NCBI RefSeq assembly: GCF_002754315.1
Contig: NZ_PEFE01000001.1
Coordinates: 1,364,001 to 1,428,000 of the forward strand
Direction: 5' to 3'
Source of the DNA: Flavobacterium sp. 11
GTDB taxonomy: Bacteria > Bacteroidota > Bacteroidia > Flavobacteriales > Flavobacteriaceae
DNA: 64,000 nt
In this document: one piece after another, positions 56,401 through 63,843 of the stretch
Position numbering within the stretch: the stretch's first letter is position 1
How the letters are laid out: each line of letters begins with the position of its first letter
Program-made: the position numbers and the translations under genes
The notes under the pieces: generated by a model
The model's database searches: none
What the model was told of the DNA's origin: nothing
What the model saw: the letters and a program-made list of their open reading frames with translations, nothing else

Positions 56401-56725
56401 TTTTGTTCCTTTTTTGAATAAAATGCAAGTGGCACCCATTACAAGTTTTCTGAAATCTAATTTTGATTCAGATGCGAACGAGGAGGTTTTTGTAGCAGGA
56501 AATTATTTTGGAGTCTCTCCTTATCACAGTAGGTTTGACGGATTTTCTGGAGCTTTGATCAAGAATGAAAAAACCATCTTTTTAGGCAATCAAATAGGAA
56601 TTGATTTGACGCAAAAGGCAGTTAGGCATTTGGATATTGTTAATTTCAATGGAAAAAAATATATGTTGATTACTATCAATAATAAAAAAGCAGAATTGTA
56701 TGAAATGCCTTCAGCTAAAAAATAA
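53465..56725 (+). CDS. VCBS/FG-GAP and ASPIC/UnbV lipoprotein, copy 2
   Basis: About 1086 residues. The ATG at 53465 is preferred because it starts a signal peptide with lipobox LFIGC; it overlaps the previous stop by 8 nt. The same architecture is seen: VCBS repeats (GDINNDGLVDIYFTSN, ADVNGDGYLDIYVC, YDLDGDLDMYLLN, YADIDNDGDLDVITNN), the ASPIC domain near 500-570 (TTRGFQSSSEPIIHFGYG, VIWPDKTYQTVKN), and a second propeller. It is clearly paralogous to copy 1 but diverged over its full length, so the duplication is old. It runs up to the haloperoxidase-like gene without a terminator. Confidence 0.9.
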   Translation: MNNFFRIGLASLLFIGCSKKEGQLFEKLSSEESNITFNNQLLESKNISILDYLYYYNGGGVSLGDINNDGLVDIYFTSNQGKNKLYLNKGKNKFEDISVKAGVESQSDWNAGTVMADVNGDGYLDIYVCAVVGINGFEGQNELFINNKDNTFTESAAEYGLDLDNYSSSAAFFDYDLDGDLDMYLLNHAVHSELSFGNAAIRTKRSYECGDKLFRNDNGKFVDVSELAGIFGGANGYGLGLAVSDFNLDGYPDIYVGNDFHEDDYYYINNGDGTFTESLKQYFGHTSRFSMGVDVADVNHDGFPDVLSLDMLPEDEKVLKSSLGDDNTQMIKMRTEKLGYHYQYSRNTLQLNQAGGHFTETALLSGVAATDWSWSTLFGDYDQDGEQDIFISNGIPKRPNDLDYVKYYSNDQIKNKISTTKLLDKEALKRMPKGNVTNYVFQGAADLQFKNRSSDWIENDSIISNGSGYADIDNDGDLDVITNNTNAIASLYINKTDTKSNYLKLKLRFTGKNTFGIGAKVISYSKEKKQFKELQTTRGFQSSSEPIIHFGYGKTTKVDSLVVIWPDKTYQTVKNVKTCQTLTIKANQNRKAFDYKKLHPGVLPIFKKLETGLGIDFIHQENDFIDILSQKLIPYQRSDRGAATAVGDLNGDGKEDIFFGGSKGKKASIYFQNASGFSKKRFAEIEKDSIFEDASVVIGDFNNDKTNDLYVASGGGENASNLQDRLYLNKNNQFLNAVLPKLAQNASVVKAFDYDKDGDLDIFVGNNSINNRFGSMPDCYLLNNNKGIFTIVQNKTFEKIGMVTDAVFTDFNKDGKTDLIVVGEWMKPTFFANKNGKFTDVTATVFPEKNNGLWQSVLPFDIDHDGDEDYLVGNWGMNSKFKASQDFPMKMYYDDFDTNGSFETIVAIEKKGQYYTTLGLDELAEQFSGMLKKKFNSYKSFAGKALVEIFDPKMLEKGTLFEVHNLKSGYLRNDKGKFTFVPFLNKMQVAPITSFLKSNFDSDANEEVFVAGNYFGVSPYHSRFDGFSGALIKNEKTIFLGNQIGIDLTQKAVRHLDIVNFNGKKYMLITINNKKAELYEMPSAKK

Positions 56726-56759
56726 TTTAATGACAAATAAAATAATTAAACCGAATAAC

Positions 56760-58115
56760 ATGAACTCTAAAATTTATCTTTTAGGACTTGTAATGCTTTT
56801 TTTAACTTCATGTAAAAAAGACACTCCTATTAAAGTGACGACAGATGATTTTTGTGCTGCAGTTGATACGGTAACAGGAATTATGGTCCATGATATATTT
56901 TCGCCTCCTGTAGCCAGTAGAATTTATGTTTATCCAAATGTTGCTGCTTATGAGATTATGGCTCAAAACAACACTAAATATGAAAGCTTACAAGGTCAGT
57001 TAAAAGGATTAGATTCTATTCCTAAACTAGATCCGAAAAGTGGAGTGAATAAAAATTTAGCAGCGCTTATTGCCCATATTGAAGTGAGTAAACAATTGAT
57101 TTTTTCTGAGGAAGCTCTAGAAAAATACAGAGATAGCTTGTATGAAAAATGGGGTTCCGAAAATCAAAAAGAATTTGATGTGTCTAAAGAATACGCTTTA
57201 AAAGTGGTGGACAGAATCAAAATGTGGATGGGAAAAGACAATTATAAGCAAACTCGAACTTTTTCTAAATTTTCAGTTCATGCAGATCAAGCTGGAAGAT
57301 GGCAGCCAACTCCGCCATCTTATATGGATGGTGTTGAACCGCATTGGGGAGAAATAAGGACTTTGGTTATGGATTCAGCATCACAATTTAAACCCATTGC
57401 ACCTTATCCTTTTTCTACGGATAAAAATTCTGCTTTTTATAAAGATGCAAAAGAAACTTATGATGTAGGAAATTTAATTTCTGAAAAATTAGTTGAAGTG
57501 GAGAAAAATTCAAACAAACCAATTCCTGAAGAATCGGCTATAGCTTCCTTTTGGGATTGTAATCCGTATGCTACCGTAATACAAGGTCATATGATGTTTG
57601 CAAAAAAGAAAAATACACCAGACGCACACTGGATTAACATTACTAAAATAGCTTTAAAAAAATCTAAATCAGATTTTGAGACTACGGTTTTTGCTTACAC
57701 GAAAACATCAATTGGAATTTTTGAGAGTTTTATCAGTTGCTGGGAAGAAAAGTACAGAAGTAATGTTGTGCGTCCTGAAACGTATATTAATCAAAATATA
57801 GATGAAAACTGGAGACCACAATTACAAACACCACCTTTTCCGGAATATGTAAGCGGACATTCTGTTGTTTCTTCGTGTTCAGCAATTATTCTAACCTCTA
57901 TTTTTGGGGATAATTTTAGTTATATCGATGATTCAGAAGTTTCTTTTGGGTTGCCTAAAAGACCTTTTAAATCATTTAAACAAGCTGCCGCAGAAGCTTC
58001 AATTAGTAGGCTTTACGGAGGGATTCACTACAGAGCAGCAATTGAAAATGGTGTTGCACAAGGCAATAATATTGGAGGTTATATCAATAATAAATTAAAG
58101 ATGATTAAAAAATAA
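56760..58115 (+). CDS. vanadium-dependent haloperoxidase-like (PAP2-fold) lipoprotein
   Basis: About 451 residues. The ATG at 56760 begins a signal peptide ending in lipobox LTSC; upstream in-frame ATG codons at 56700 and 56730 would lengthen the n-region. The C-terminal half carries the vanadate/phosphate-binding triad of the PAP2 superfamily: K-x6-R-P as KYRSNVVRP, SGH in EYVSGHSVV, and SR-x5-H as SRLYGGIHYR. The order matches vanadium haloperoxidases, but the Asp that often follows the last His is replaced by Ala, so phosphatase or oxidase activity is uncertain. It is in one cassette with the VCBS pair and overlaps the next start by 1 nt. Confidence 0.88.
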   Translation: MNSKIYLLGLVMLFLTSCKKDTPIKVTTDDFCAAVDTVTGIMVHDIFSPPVASRIYVYPNVAAYEIMAQNNTKYESLQGQLKGLDSIPKLDPKSGVNKNLAALIAHIEVSKQLIFSEEALEKYRDSLYEKWGSENQKEFDVSKEYALKVVDRIKMWMGKDNYKQTRTFSKFSVHADQAGRWQPTPPSYMDGVEPHWGEIRTLVMDSASQFKPIAPYPFSTDKNSAFYKDAKETYDVGNLISEKLVEVEKNSNKPIPEESAIASFWDCNPYATVIQGHMMFAKKKNTPDAHWINITKIALKKSKSDFETTVFAYTKTSIGIFESFISCWEEKYRSNVVRPETYINQNIDENWRPQLQTPPFPEYVSGHSVVSSCSAIILTSIFGDNFSYIDDSEVSFGLPKRPFKSFKQAAAEASISRLYGGIHYRAAIENGVAQGNNIGGYINNKLKMIKK

Positions 58116-59031
58116 TGACTGTTAGAAAAAAATTATAATTGGTTTTAGTGTTTTATTTTCATTGTTTTTAATTTGGTACCTCTTTATAAAGGAAGAAGAT
58201 TATTCTATTTCGTTTAAAGTAAATGCAGCTACAGGGACTGTTTTTCAAGGGATTCAGGAATGGTCAAATGCTCAGGCTTTAAAGGAATCTGAAAGGTATG
58301 TAATTTTAGAAAAGAGAAATTTTGATTTCATCAAGCAAGAAATGAAAAAAGATGATGTTCAAATGGAATATAATTGGGACATTACGTATATAAATGATTC
58401 GGTGACAAAAATCAATGTTGGTATCAAGGATTTGAATCATAGCTTGTATAATAAACTAACGGCGCCATTTTTTAATACGAAGTTCAAACAGGAGCAAATC
58501 AGAAAAATAACTGATTTCAAGAAAGGATTGGGCGAACATTTAAAAAATTTTAAAGTCAGAATTGAAGGTGAAGGTGTTTCAGAAGAGACATTTGTAGCAT
58601 ACATTAATCTGAAAAGTATTTTACAGGAAAAAGGGCAAACTATGATCGCAAACGATGCTATCATTACTGGTTTTTTATTTGAAAATAAAATAAAAATAAA
58701 AGGGCGACCTTACTTAGAAATTATAAATTGGGATCTTGATAAAGAAACAATCGATTTTAATTATTGTTTTCCAGTAGACAAGCCCACAAATAGTGTTATA
58801 AATAATGTTGTAAAATTTAAAACTTTACCAGTAATAAAAGGGTTAAAAGCAACTTATTACGGCAATTTCAGGACTTCAGACAGAGCTTGGTTTGCCTTAA
58901 TGGATTATGCAAAAAAGCACAATCTTAAATTGGAAAATAAAGTTTTGGAACATTTCTTGTCCAATCCTTTTAATGGAGGAGAAGAGTTACAATGGGAAAC
59001 TAAAATAATTATTCCTTTTACTTCAAAATAA
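58115..59031 (+). CDS. membrane-anchored SRPBCC plus GyrI-like-domain protein, frameshifted near the 5' end
   Basis: The main frame (from 58126 on) encodes a membrane helix (IIIGFSVLFSLFLIWYLF), a middle SRPBCC-like domain and a GyrI-like ligand-binding domain at the end (LKATYYGNFRTSDRAWFALM; ELQWETKIIIPF). The frame has no ATG before its helix; the best in-frame codon is a TTG inside the helix at 58162. An ATG at 58115, overlapping the previous stop, reads MTVRKK and then stops at 58136-58138. One extra A in the seven-A run at 58126-58132 would join MTVRKK to the helix. The gene thus looks broken, slippage-dependent or misread. The function is unknown; the domain binds small molecules elsewhere. 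Confidence 0.8.
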
Positions 59032-59059
59032 AGAAGAATTTTTTAGGTGATTTAAATTA

Positions 59060-59096
59060 TCGAAAACGTTTTCGGGTCTTCCGAAAACGTTTTTGT
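59060..59096 (+). promoter_or_regulatory. double LacI-type operator upstream of the SLC45-type MFS
   Basis: TCGAAAACGTTTTCGG (59060-59075) and CCGAAAACGTTTTTGT (59081-59096), with centres 21 bp apart. Same motif as the sites at 42.7 and 45.3 kb. Confidence 0.88.
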
Positions 59097-59165
59097 TTTT
59101 ATTCTGTATTTAATTGGCAATTTTAAAATTAATTTTAGAAAAAATTAACAAATTAACCACCTAGA

Positions 59166-60467
59166 ATGAATTTAAAAGTAAAATTGAGCTTTTGGCAAAT
59201 AATCAATATGAATGTTGGTTTTTTTGGTATTCAATACAGCTTTGGCTTGCAACAAAGTGCCGTAAATCCGATATATGATTTTTTACATGCAAGTCCAGAT
59301 CAAATCCCCATACTAAATCTTGCGGGACCTTTAACTGGTTTATTGATTCAACCTATTATTGGCGCGATGAGTGATAAAACGTGGCATCCAAGATGGGGAA
59401 GACGAAAACCCTACTTTTTTATTGGAGCTATAATTTGTAGTATCGCTTTATTTTTATTTCCATTTAGCAGTTCATTGTGGATGGCTGCTGGTTTGCTTTG
59501 GATTCTAGATGTTGGGAATAACACTGCTATGGAGCCGTATCGCGCATTTATTGCTGACACATTAGACGAAGAACAACAGCCCGTAGGTTTTCAGGCTCAA
59601 AGTTTTTTTACGGGTTTCGGACAGTTTCTGGCCTATATTTCTCTATTTCTATTTCCAATTGTTTTTGTTGGCTACACAGGATCGTTACCTACTTGGATTT
59701 ACGCCTCCTTCTTTCTAGGAGCGGTACTTTCTGTAACTTCCATCTGGTGGAGTATGAGTAAAACAAAAGAAATCCCACCAACTGCAGAAGAAATAGCAAT
59801 TTTAAAAGCTGAACCATTACAGATTTTTTCTCCTTTTATTGATATTTATAAAGCAGTTTTAGAAATGCCAACAGTGATGTGGCAACTGTTTTTGGTTTAT
59901 TTGTTTCAGTGGTATGCCATGATGTGTTATTGGCAAAACAATTCAAAAAGTATTGCATTGTCCGTATGGAATGTAACTCCAAAGAATGTAATGGGCTATG
60001 AAAAAGCCGTTGAGTGGAACGGATTAATAGGTGCTTTTGGATTTATAGTTACATTTTCTGTTGCTTTTTATTTGGCGAAATTAGCTAAAAAACACGGCGC
60101 AAAAATGATTCATTTTGTGTGCTTATTATTAGGAGCCGTTTCTTTTTTATGCTTTCCAATAGTCCAAAACCAATACGTATTTTTTGCTGTGATTATTGGA
60201 TACGGAATTGCTTGGGCAAGCATGATGGGGATTCCATATTTGATGGTTGTTGCTGTTGTTCCAAAAGAGCGTTATGGAGTTTACATGGGAATTATAAATA
60301 TGATGATTGTTATCCCAATGATTATACAAAACTTGTCGTTTGGTTACATTTTAAAAAACTTTTTAGATAATGATCCTCGTCAAGCAATTACTTTTGCAGG
60401 TGTTCTGTTGCTAATCAGTGCTTTTTGTACCCTTTTAATTAAAACTAAAAAAGCTTCAATAGAATAA
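59166..60467 (+). CDS. MFS transporter, SLC45/sucrose-transporter-like
   Basis: A 433-residue 12-helix carrier. The segment LQQSAVNPIYDFLHA, then the GPLTGLLIQPIIGAMSDKTW and HPRWGRRKPYFFIG, matches the SLC45/plant sucrose-transporter-like branch of the MFS; the RWGRRKP loop is the family hallmark. Transport of sucrose, maltose or trehalose with protons is likely. It heads a five-gene unit with a GH100-like enzyme, a sugar kinase, a second MFS and a trehalase, and has double operators upstream. Confidence 0.92.
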   Translation: MNLKVKLSFWQIINMNVGFFGIQYSFGLQQSAVNPIYDFLHASPDQIPILNLAGPLTGLLIQPIIGAMSDKTWHPRWGRRKPYFFIGAIICSIALFLFPFSSSLWMAAGLLWILDVGNNTAMEPYRAFIADTLDEEQQPVGFQAQSFFTGFGQFLAYISLFLFPIVFVGYTGSLPTWIYASFFLGAVLSVTSIWWSMSKTKEIPPTAEEIAILKAEPLQIFSPFIDIYKAVLEMPTVMWQLFLVYLFQWYAMMCYWQNNSKSIALSVWNVTPKNVMGYEKAVEWNGLIGAFGFIVTFSVAFYLAKLAKKHGAKMIHFVCLLLGAVSFLCFPIVQNQYVFFAVIIGYGIAWASMMGIPYLMVVAVVPKERYGVYMGIINMMIVIPMIIQNLSFGYILKNFLDNDPRQAITFAGVLLLISAFCTLLIKTKKASIE

Positions 60468-60468
60468 T

Positions 60469-61647
60469 ATGAACAGTGATTTAAATTATAGAAAAGCAAT
60501 TGAGTTGCTTGAGAAAGTATCTTCTTCAGAAGGATTTTTAGCTAGTGCCCAAAACATTTCTAACTATAAAAGAGTGTGGGCTCGGGATGGTGTGATTTGT
60601 GGATTGGCGGCTTTGGCTTCGGGAGATGAAAAATTAATCGAAACATTCCGTAAAACATTAGAAACATTAGCCAATAATCAACATCAAAACGGGACTATTC
60701 CATCAAATGTGATGACAAATGGTGATCAAGTTGAGGTTAGTTATGGCGGATTGGCAGGAAGAGTAGATGCGGTGACTTGGTTTGTAATAGGAATTTGCCA
60801 ATATGCTTATTATACAAAAGATATCACTTTCGTTGCAAAATACGATACTGAAATTGAAAAGTGTTTTGCGCTTTTAGAGGCTTGGGAGTTTAACAATAAA
60901 GGGCTTTTATATGTTCCATTATCAGGAAATTGGGCAGATGAATACATCACTGATGGTTATGTTTTGTACGATCAATTACTCCGAATTTGGGCTTTAAAAA
61001 GTTACAACCATTTTGCACATGACGATTTGATTGCTGCCAAAATTGTTGCAATAACAAAGCAACTTGAAATTAATTTTACTCCGAATTCTGTTGGAGAGAA
61101 ATACCACGAACGAGCATATAATGAAGTTAATATTCAAAAATACATGCCGTGTTCATTTTCGCCGGCGGGATATAAAACACAGTTTGATGCTTTTGCAAAT
61201 TCGCTCGCTTTGTATTTAAACATTGGTTCCGAAAGTTTTCAAAATACAATTTTAGAGTATTCAATTGCACTTAAAAACGAAATGAAATTGCAGCTGTTGC
61301 CAGCTTTTTGGCCACCAATAAAAGAAACCGATTTAGACTGGAATTTGCTTAAAAACAATTGCAAATACGAGTTTAGGAATTACCCAAATGAGTTTCATAA
61401 CGGAGGAAGTTGGTCCATGGTCAATGGGTTTTATGGATTGGCTTTGCTTTCGAAAGAGAAAAATAAGGAAGCAGCAGCGCTTTTAACTGCAATAAACGAA
61501 GCCAACGCTATTGAAAATTTCAGTTTCTACGAAAATTTCAACAGTGAAACCAAAGCCCCAAATGGCGTTCCTTTTTGCGCATGGAGTGGTGCTGCAACGG
61601 TGCTGTTACACCAAAGTTTACATACAAATTTTAAATTTTTAGTTTAA
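60469..61647 (+). CDS. cytosolic (alpha/alpha)6 glycosidase, GH100 neutral-invertase-like
   Basis: A 392-residue protein without a signal peptide, so cytosolic. The sequence pattern is that of six-hairpin glycosidases: YKRVWARDGVICGLAALASG near the start, GGLAGRVDAVTWFVIG in the middle, and NEFHNGGSWSMVNGFYG near the end. The WARD and HNGG-S-W blocks resemble GH100 neutral/alkaline invertases; databases may call such proteins amylo-alpha-1,6-glucosidase. Position between a sucrose-type carrier and a PfkB kinase supports an invertase role: sucrose to glucose plus fructose, then fructose phosphorylation. This is inference; other alpha-glucosides cannot be excluded. Confidence 0.82.
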   Translation: MNSDLNYRKAIELLEKVSSSEGFLASAQNISNYKRVWARDGVICGLAALASGDEKLIETFRKTLETLANNQHQNGTIPSNVMTNGDQVEVSYGGLAGRVDAVTWFVIGICQYAYYTKDITFVAKYDTEIEKCFALLEAWEFNNKGLLYVPLSGNWADEYITDGYVLYDQLLRIWALKSYNHFAHDDLIAAKIVAITKQLEINFTPNSVGEKYHERAYNEVNIQKYMPCSFSPAGYKTQFDAFANSLALYLNIGSESFQNTILEYSIALKNEMKLQLLPAFWPPIKETDLDWNLLKNNCKYEFRNYPNEFHNGGSWSMVNGFYGLALLSKEKNKEAAALLTAINEANAIENFSFYENFNSETKAPNGVPFCAWSGAATVLLHQSLHTNFKFLV

Positions 61648-62586
61648 TTGGAAAAGACAATAGACATAATATGTGCTGGCGAAGTGTTGATTGATTTTAT
61701 TGGTCATGAAATGAATACGTCTATAAATAGAACCAAAGATTACCATCGTTTTCTGGGAGGTTCGCCAACAAATGTTGCCGTAAATGCAACGCGTTTGGGT
61801 CTGAAATCAGTATTAGTAGCCACTTGTGGGGAAGATGGTTTAGGCGAATATATTGTTAGGAAGTTAAAGGCAAATCATGTGATTACATCGCAAATTAGAA
61901 AATCAGAAACTCATCCGACGTCAGTGATATTTGTTTCTAAATCGACCAGTACACCTGATTTTATTCCTTATCGAGAAGCAGATTGTCAAATTGAGGAAAG
62001 TCAAATACCAAATGATTTACTGGAAAGCGCCAAAATTTTCCATACGACTTGTTTTGCTTTAAGCAAAAATCCAGCTCGGACAACTATTGTGGAAAGTGCC
62101 AAACGAGCCAAAGCGTTAGGATTACAAACGAGTATTGATATTAATTTTTCGGAGAGAATCTGGCCAAACCGGGAAGAGGCGAAGCATGTTTTGAAAGAGT
62201 ATCTGTCGACTAATCCATTAGTGAAATTAAGCGAAGATGATTGTTACCGCCTTTTTGCAGAAGCAAAAACCGAAGATTTTATTTTTGAATATTTTCATGG
62301 TTTAGGAGCTTCAACCATTTGCTTGACAAAAGGAAAAGACGGCGTGGTTTTGTCGAATGTTGATTATGGAATGTTTCATCAAAAGGCATTGCCTGTGGAA
62401 GATATCAAAGATACAACGGGAGCCGGAGATGCTTTTTGGACGGGTTTTTTATACGCACAATTATTAAATAAAAACTTTGAAGAAACGATAACTATTGCAC
62501 AAAAATTAGCAGTATTGAAACTTCAGAATGTTGGCAGATTGCCAGAAGGAATAGATATTCAAGAATATTTAAATACCGATTTATAA
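61648..62586 (+). CDS. PfkB-family sugar kinase with TTG start
   Basis: A 312-residue cytosolic kinase. Signature 1 is GGSPTNVAVNATRLG and signature 2 is DTTGAGDAFWTGFL with the catalytic Asp. The frame begins TTG directly after the preceding stop; the next in-frame ATG would remove the GEVLIDFIG strand, so the TTG start is real. Similarity by eye is to bacterial fructokinases and IolC-like kinases. It differs from the kinase at 38767, so it is not a recent copy. The operon context suggests fructose. Confidence 0.9.
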   Translation: MEKTIDIICAGEVLIDFIGHEMNTSINRTKDYHRFLGGSPTNVAVNATRLGLKSVLVATCGEDGLGEYIVRKLKANHVITSQIRKSETHPTSVIFVSKSTSTPDFIPYREADCQIEESQIPNDLLESAKIFHTTCFALSKNPARTTIVESAKRAKALGLQTSIDINFSERIWPNREEAKHVLKEYLSTNPLVKLSEDDCYRLFAEAKTEDFIFEYFHGLGASTICLTKGKDGVVLSNVDYGMFHQKALPVEDIKDTTGAGDAFWTGFLYAQLLNKNFEETITIAQKLAVLKLQNVGRLPEGIDIQEYLNTDL

Positions 62587-62628
62587 TTTAAATTCAAATA
62601 ATAATTCAACTCAAATAATAGGTAAAAG

Positions 62629-63843
62629 ATGAAAAAAAGTACGGTTAAAATTGCCATGTATCTCAATTACTTTGTATTTGCGATTCTGCTGAACAGCGTA
62701 GGAATTGTGATACTAAAGGCACAAAAAAATTATGGTGTAGATGAATTGCAAGCCAGCGTTCTGGAAGCTTTCAAGGATTTGCCCATCGCCATAGTTTCGT
62801 TTTTAATCGCTTCATTTTTGCCAAGAATAGGATACAAGAGAGCTATGCTTATTGGTTTGGCTTTGGTTTCTCTGGCTTGCGTTAGTATGTATTTTGGGAA
62901 TTCTTTCGGAACGGCCAAATTACTTTTTGCTACCGTTGGTGTTTCTTTTGCATTGATAAAAGTATCTGTGTATTCCCTTATTGGAACAATAACGGAGAAT
63001 CAGCAGGAACACAATAGTTTGATGAGTAGTATTGAAGGTGTGTTTATGATAGGAATTGCATTAGCGTATTTCTTGTTTCCCGCTTTTAATTCAGATGCGG
63101 ATCCAGATGCTTGGTTGAACGTATATTGGTTATTGGCTGCGATTTCGTTAGTCTCTTTTGGTTTTTTATTTTTTACCAAATTCGAAAATCAAACCGAAAT
63201 TCCGGGCGTAGATTTAGCAGATGACTTTAAACAAATGTTCAAATTATTTGCAAAACTATTAACCATAGTTTTTGTAATCAGTGCGTTCCTGTTTGTAATG
63301 ATTGAGCAGGGAATTATGTCTTGGTTGCCTACTTTCAATAGTAAAGTGTTGCATCTACCGGAGAACATCAGCATTATGATGGCAAGTATTTTGGCTATTT
63401 CATTAGCTGTAGGACGTCTTTTAGCAGGTGTAATTACTAAAAGAGTCAATTGGATTTGGGTACTTAGTTTTTGTATTGTAGCAGCTATGCTTATTGTGGT
63501 TTTTGTACTTCCTAAAACGGTTGGATTGGATGTCAAAGAAATCAATTCGCTTGGCGATATTCCTTTAATAGGATTTGCTTTTCCATTGGTAGGACTTTTT
63601 ATTGCGCCTATTTATCCGCTTTTAAATTCAGTGGTTTTAAGTGCTTTGCCTAAAAAACTGCACAGTTCGATGACTGGTTTAATTGTAGTTTTCTCTGCAC
63701 TTGGCGGAACTTTGGGCTCCAGGGTTATTGGTTATTTATTTAAAAACGAAGGGCCGGAAAACGCCTTTTATTATACTTTAATACCAATGTCGTTATTGCT
63801 TGTTTCTTTCTTTATTTTAAAAAAACTTACTGCTAAACAATGA
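62629..63843 (+). CDS. MFS transporter (FucP/sugar-permease-like)
   Basis: A 404-residue 12-helix membrane protein. It has the loop FLPRIGYKRAMLIG between helices 2 and 3 and a large hydrophobic profile across both halves. The C-terminal half has ALGGTLGSRVIGYLF. It resembles fucose-permease-type and related sugar MFS carriers. The substrate is not readable; uptake of glucose or a disaccharide would suit the flanking trehalase-like gene. Its stop TGA overlaps the next ATG by 4 nt (ATGA), so the two genes are coupled. Confidence 0.88.
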   Translation: MKKSTVKIAMYLNYFVFAILLNSVGIVILKAQKNYGVDELQASVLEAFKDLPIAIVSFLIASFLPRIGYKRAMLIGLALVSLACVSMYFGNSFGTAKLLFATVGVSFALIKVSVYSLIGTITENQQEHNSLMSSIEGVFMIGIALAYFLFPAFNSDADPDAWLNVYWLLAAISLVSFGFLFFTKFENQTEIPGVDLADDFKQMFKLFAKLLTIVFVISAFLFVMIEQGIMSWLPTFNSKVLHLPENISIMMASILAISLAVGRLLAGVITKRVNWIWVLSFCIVAAMLIVVFVLPKTVGLDVKEINSLGDIPLIGFAFPLVGLFIAPIYPLLNSVVLSALPKKLHSSMTGLIVVFSALGGTLGSRVIGYLFKNEGPENAFYYTLIPMSLLLVSFFILKKLTAKQ

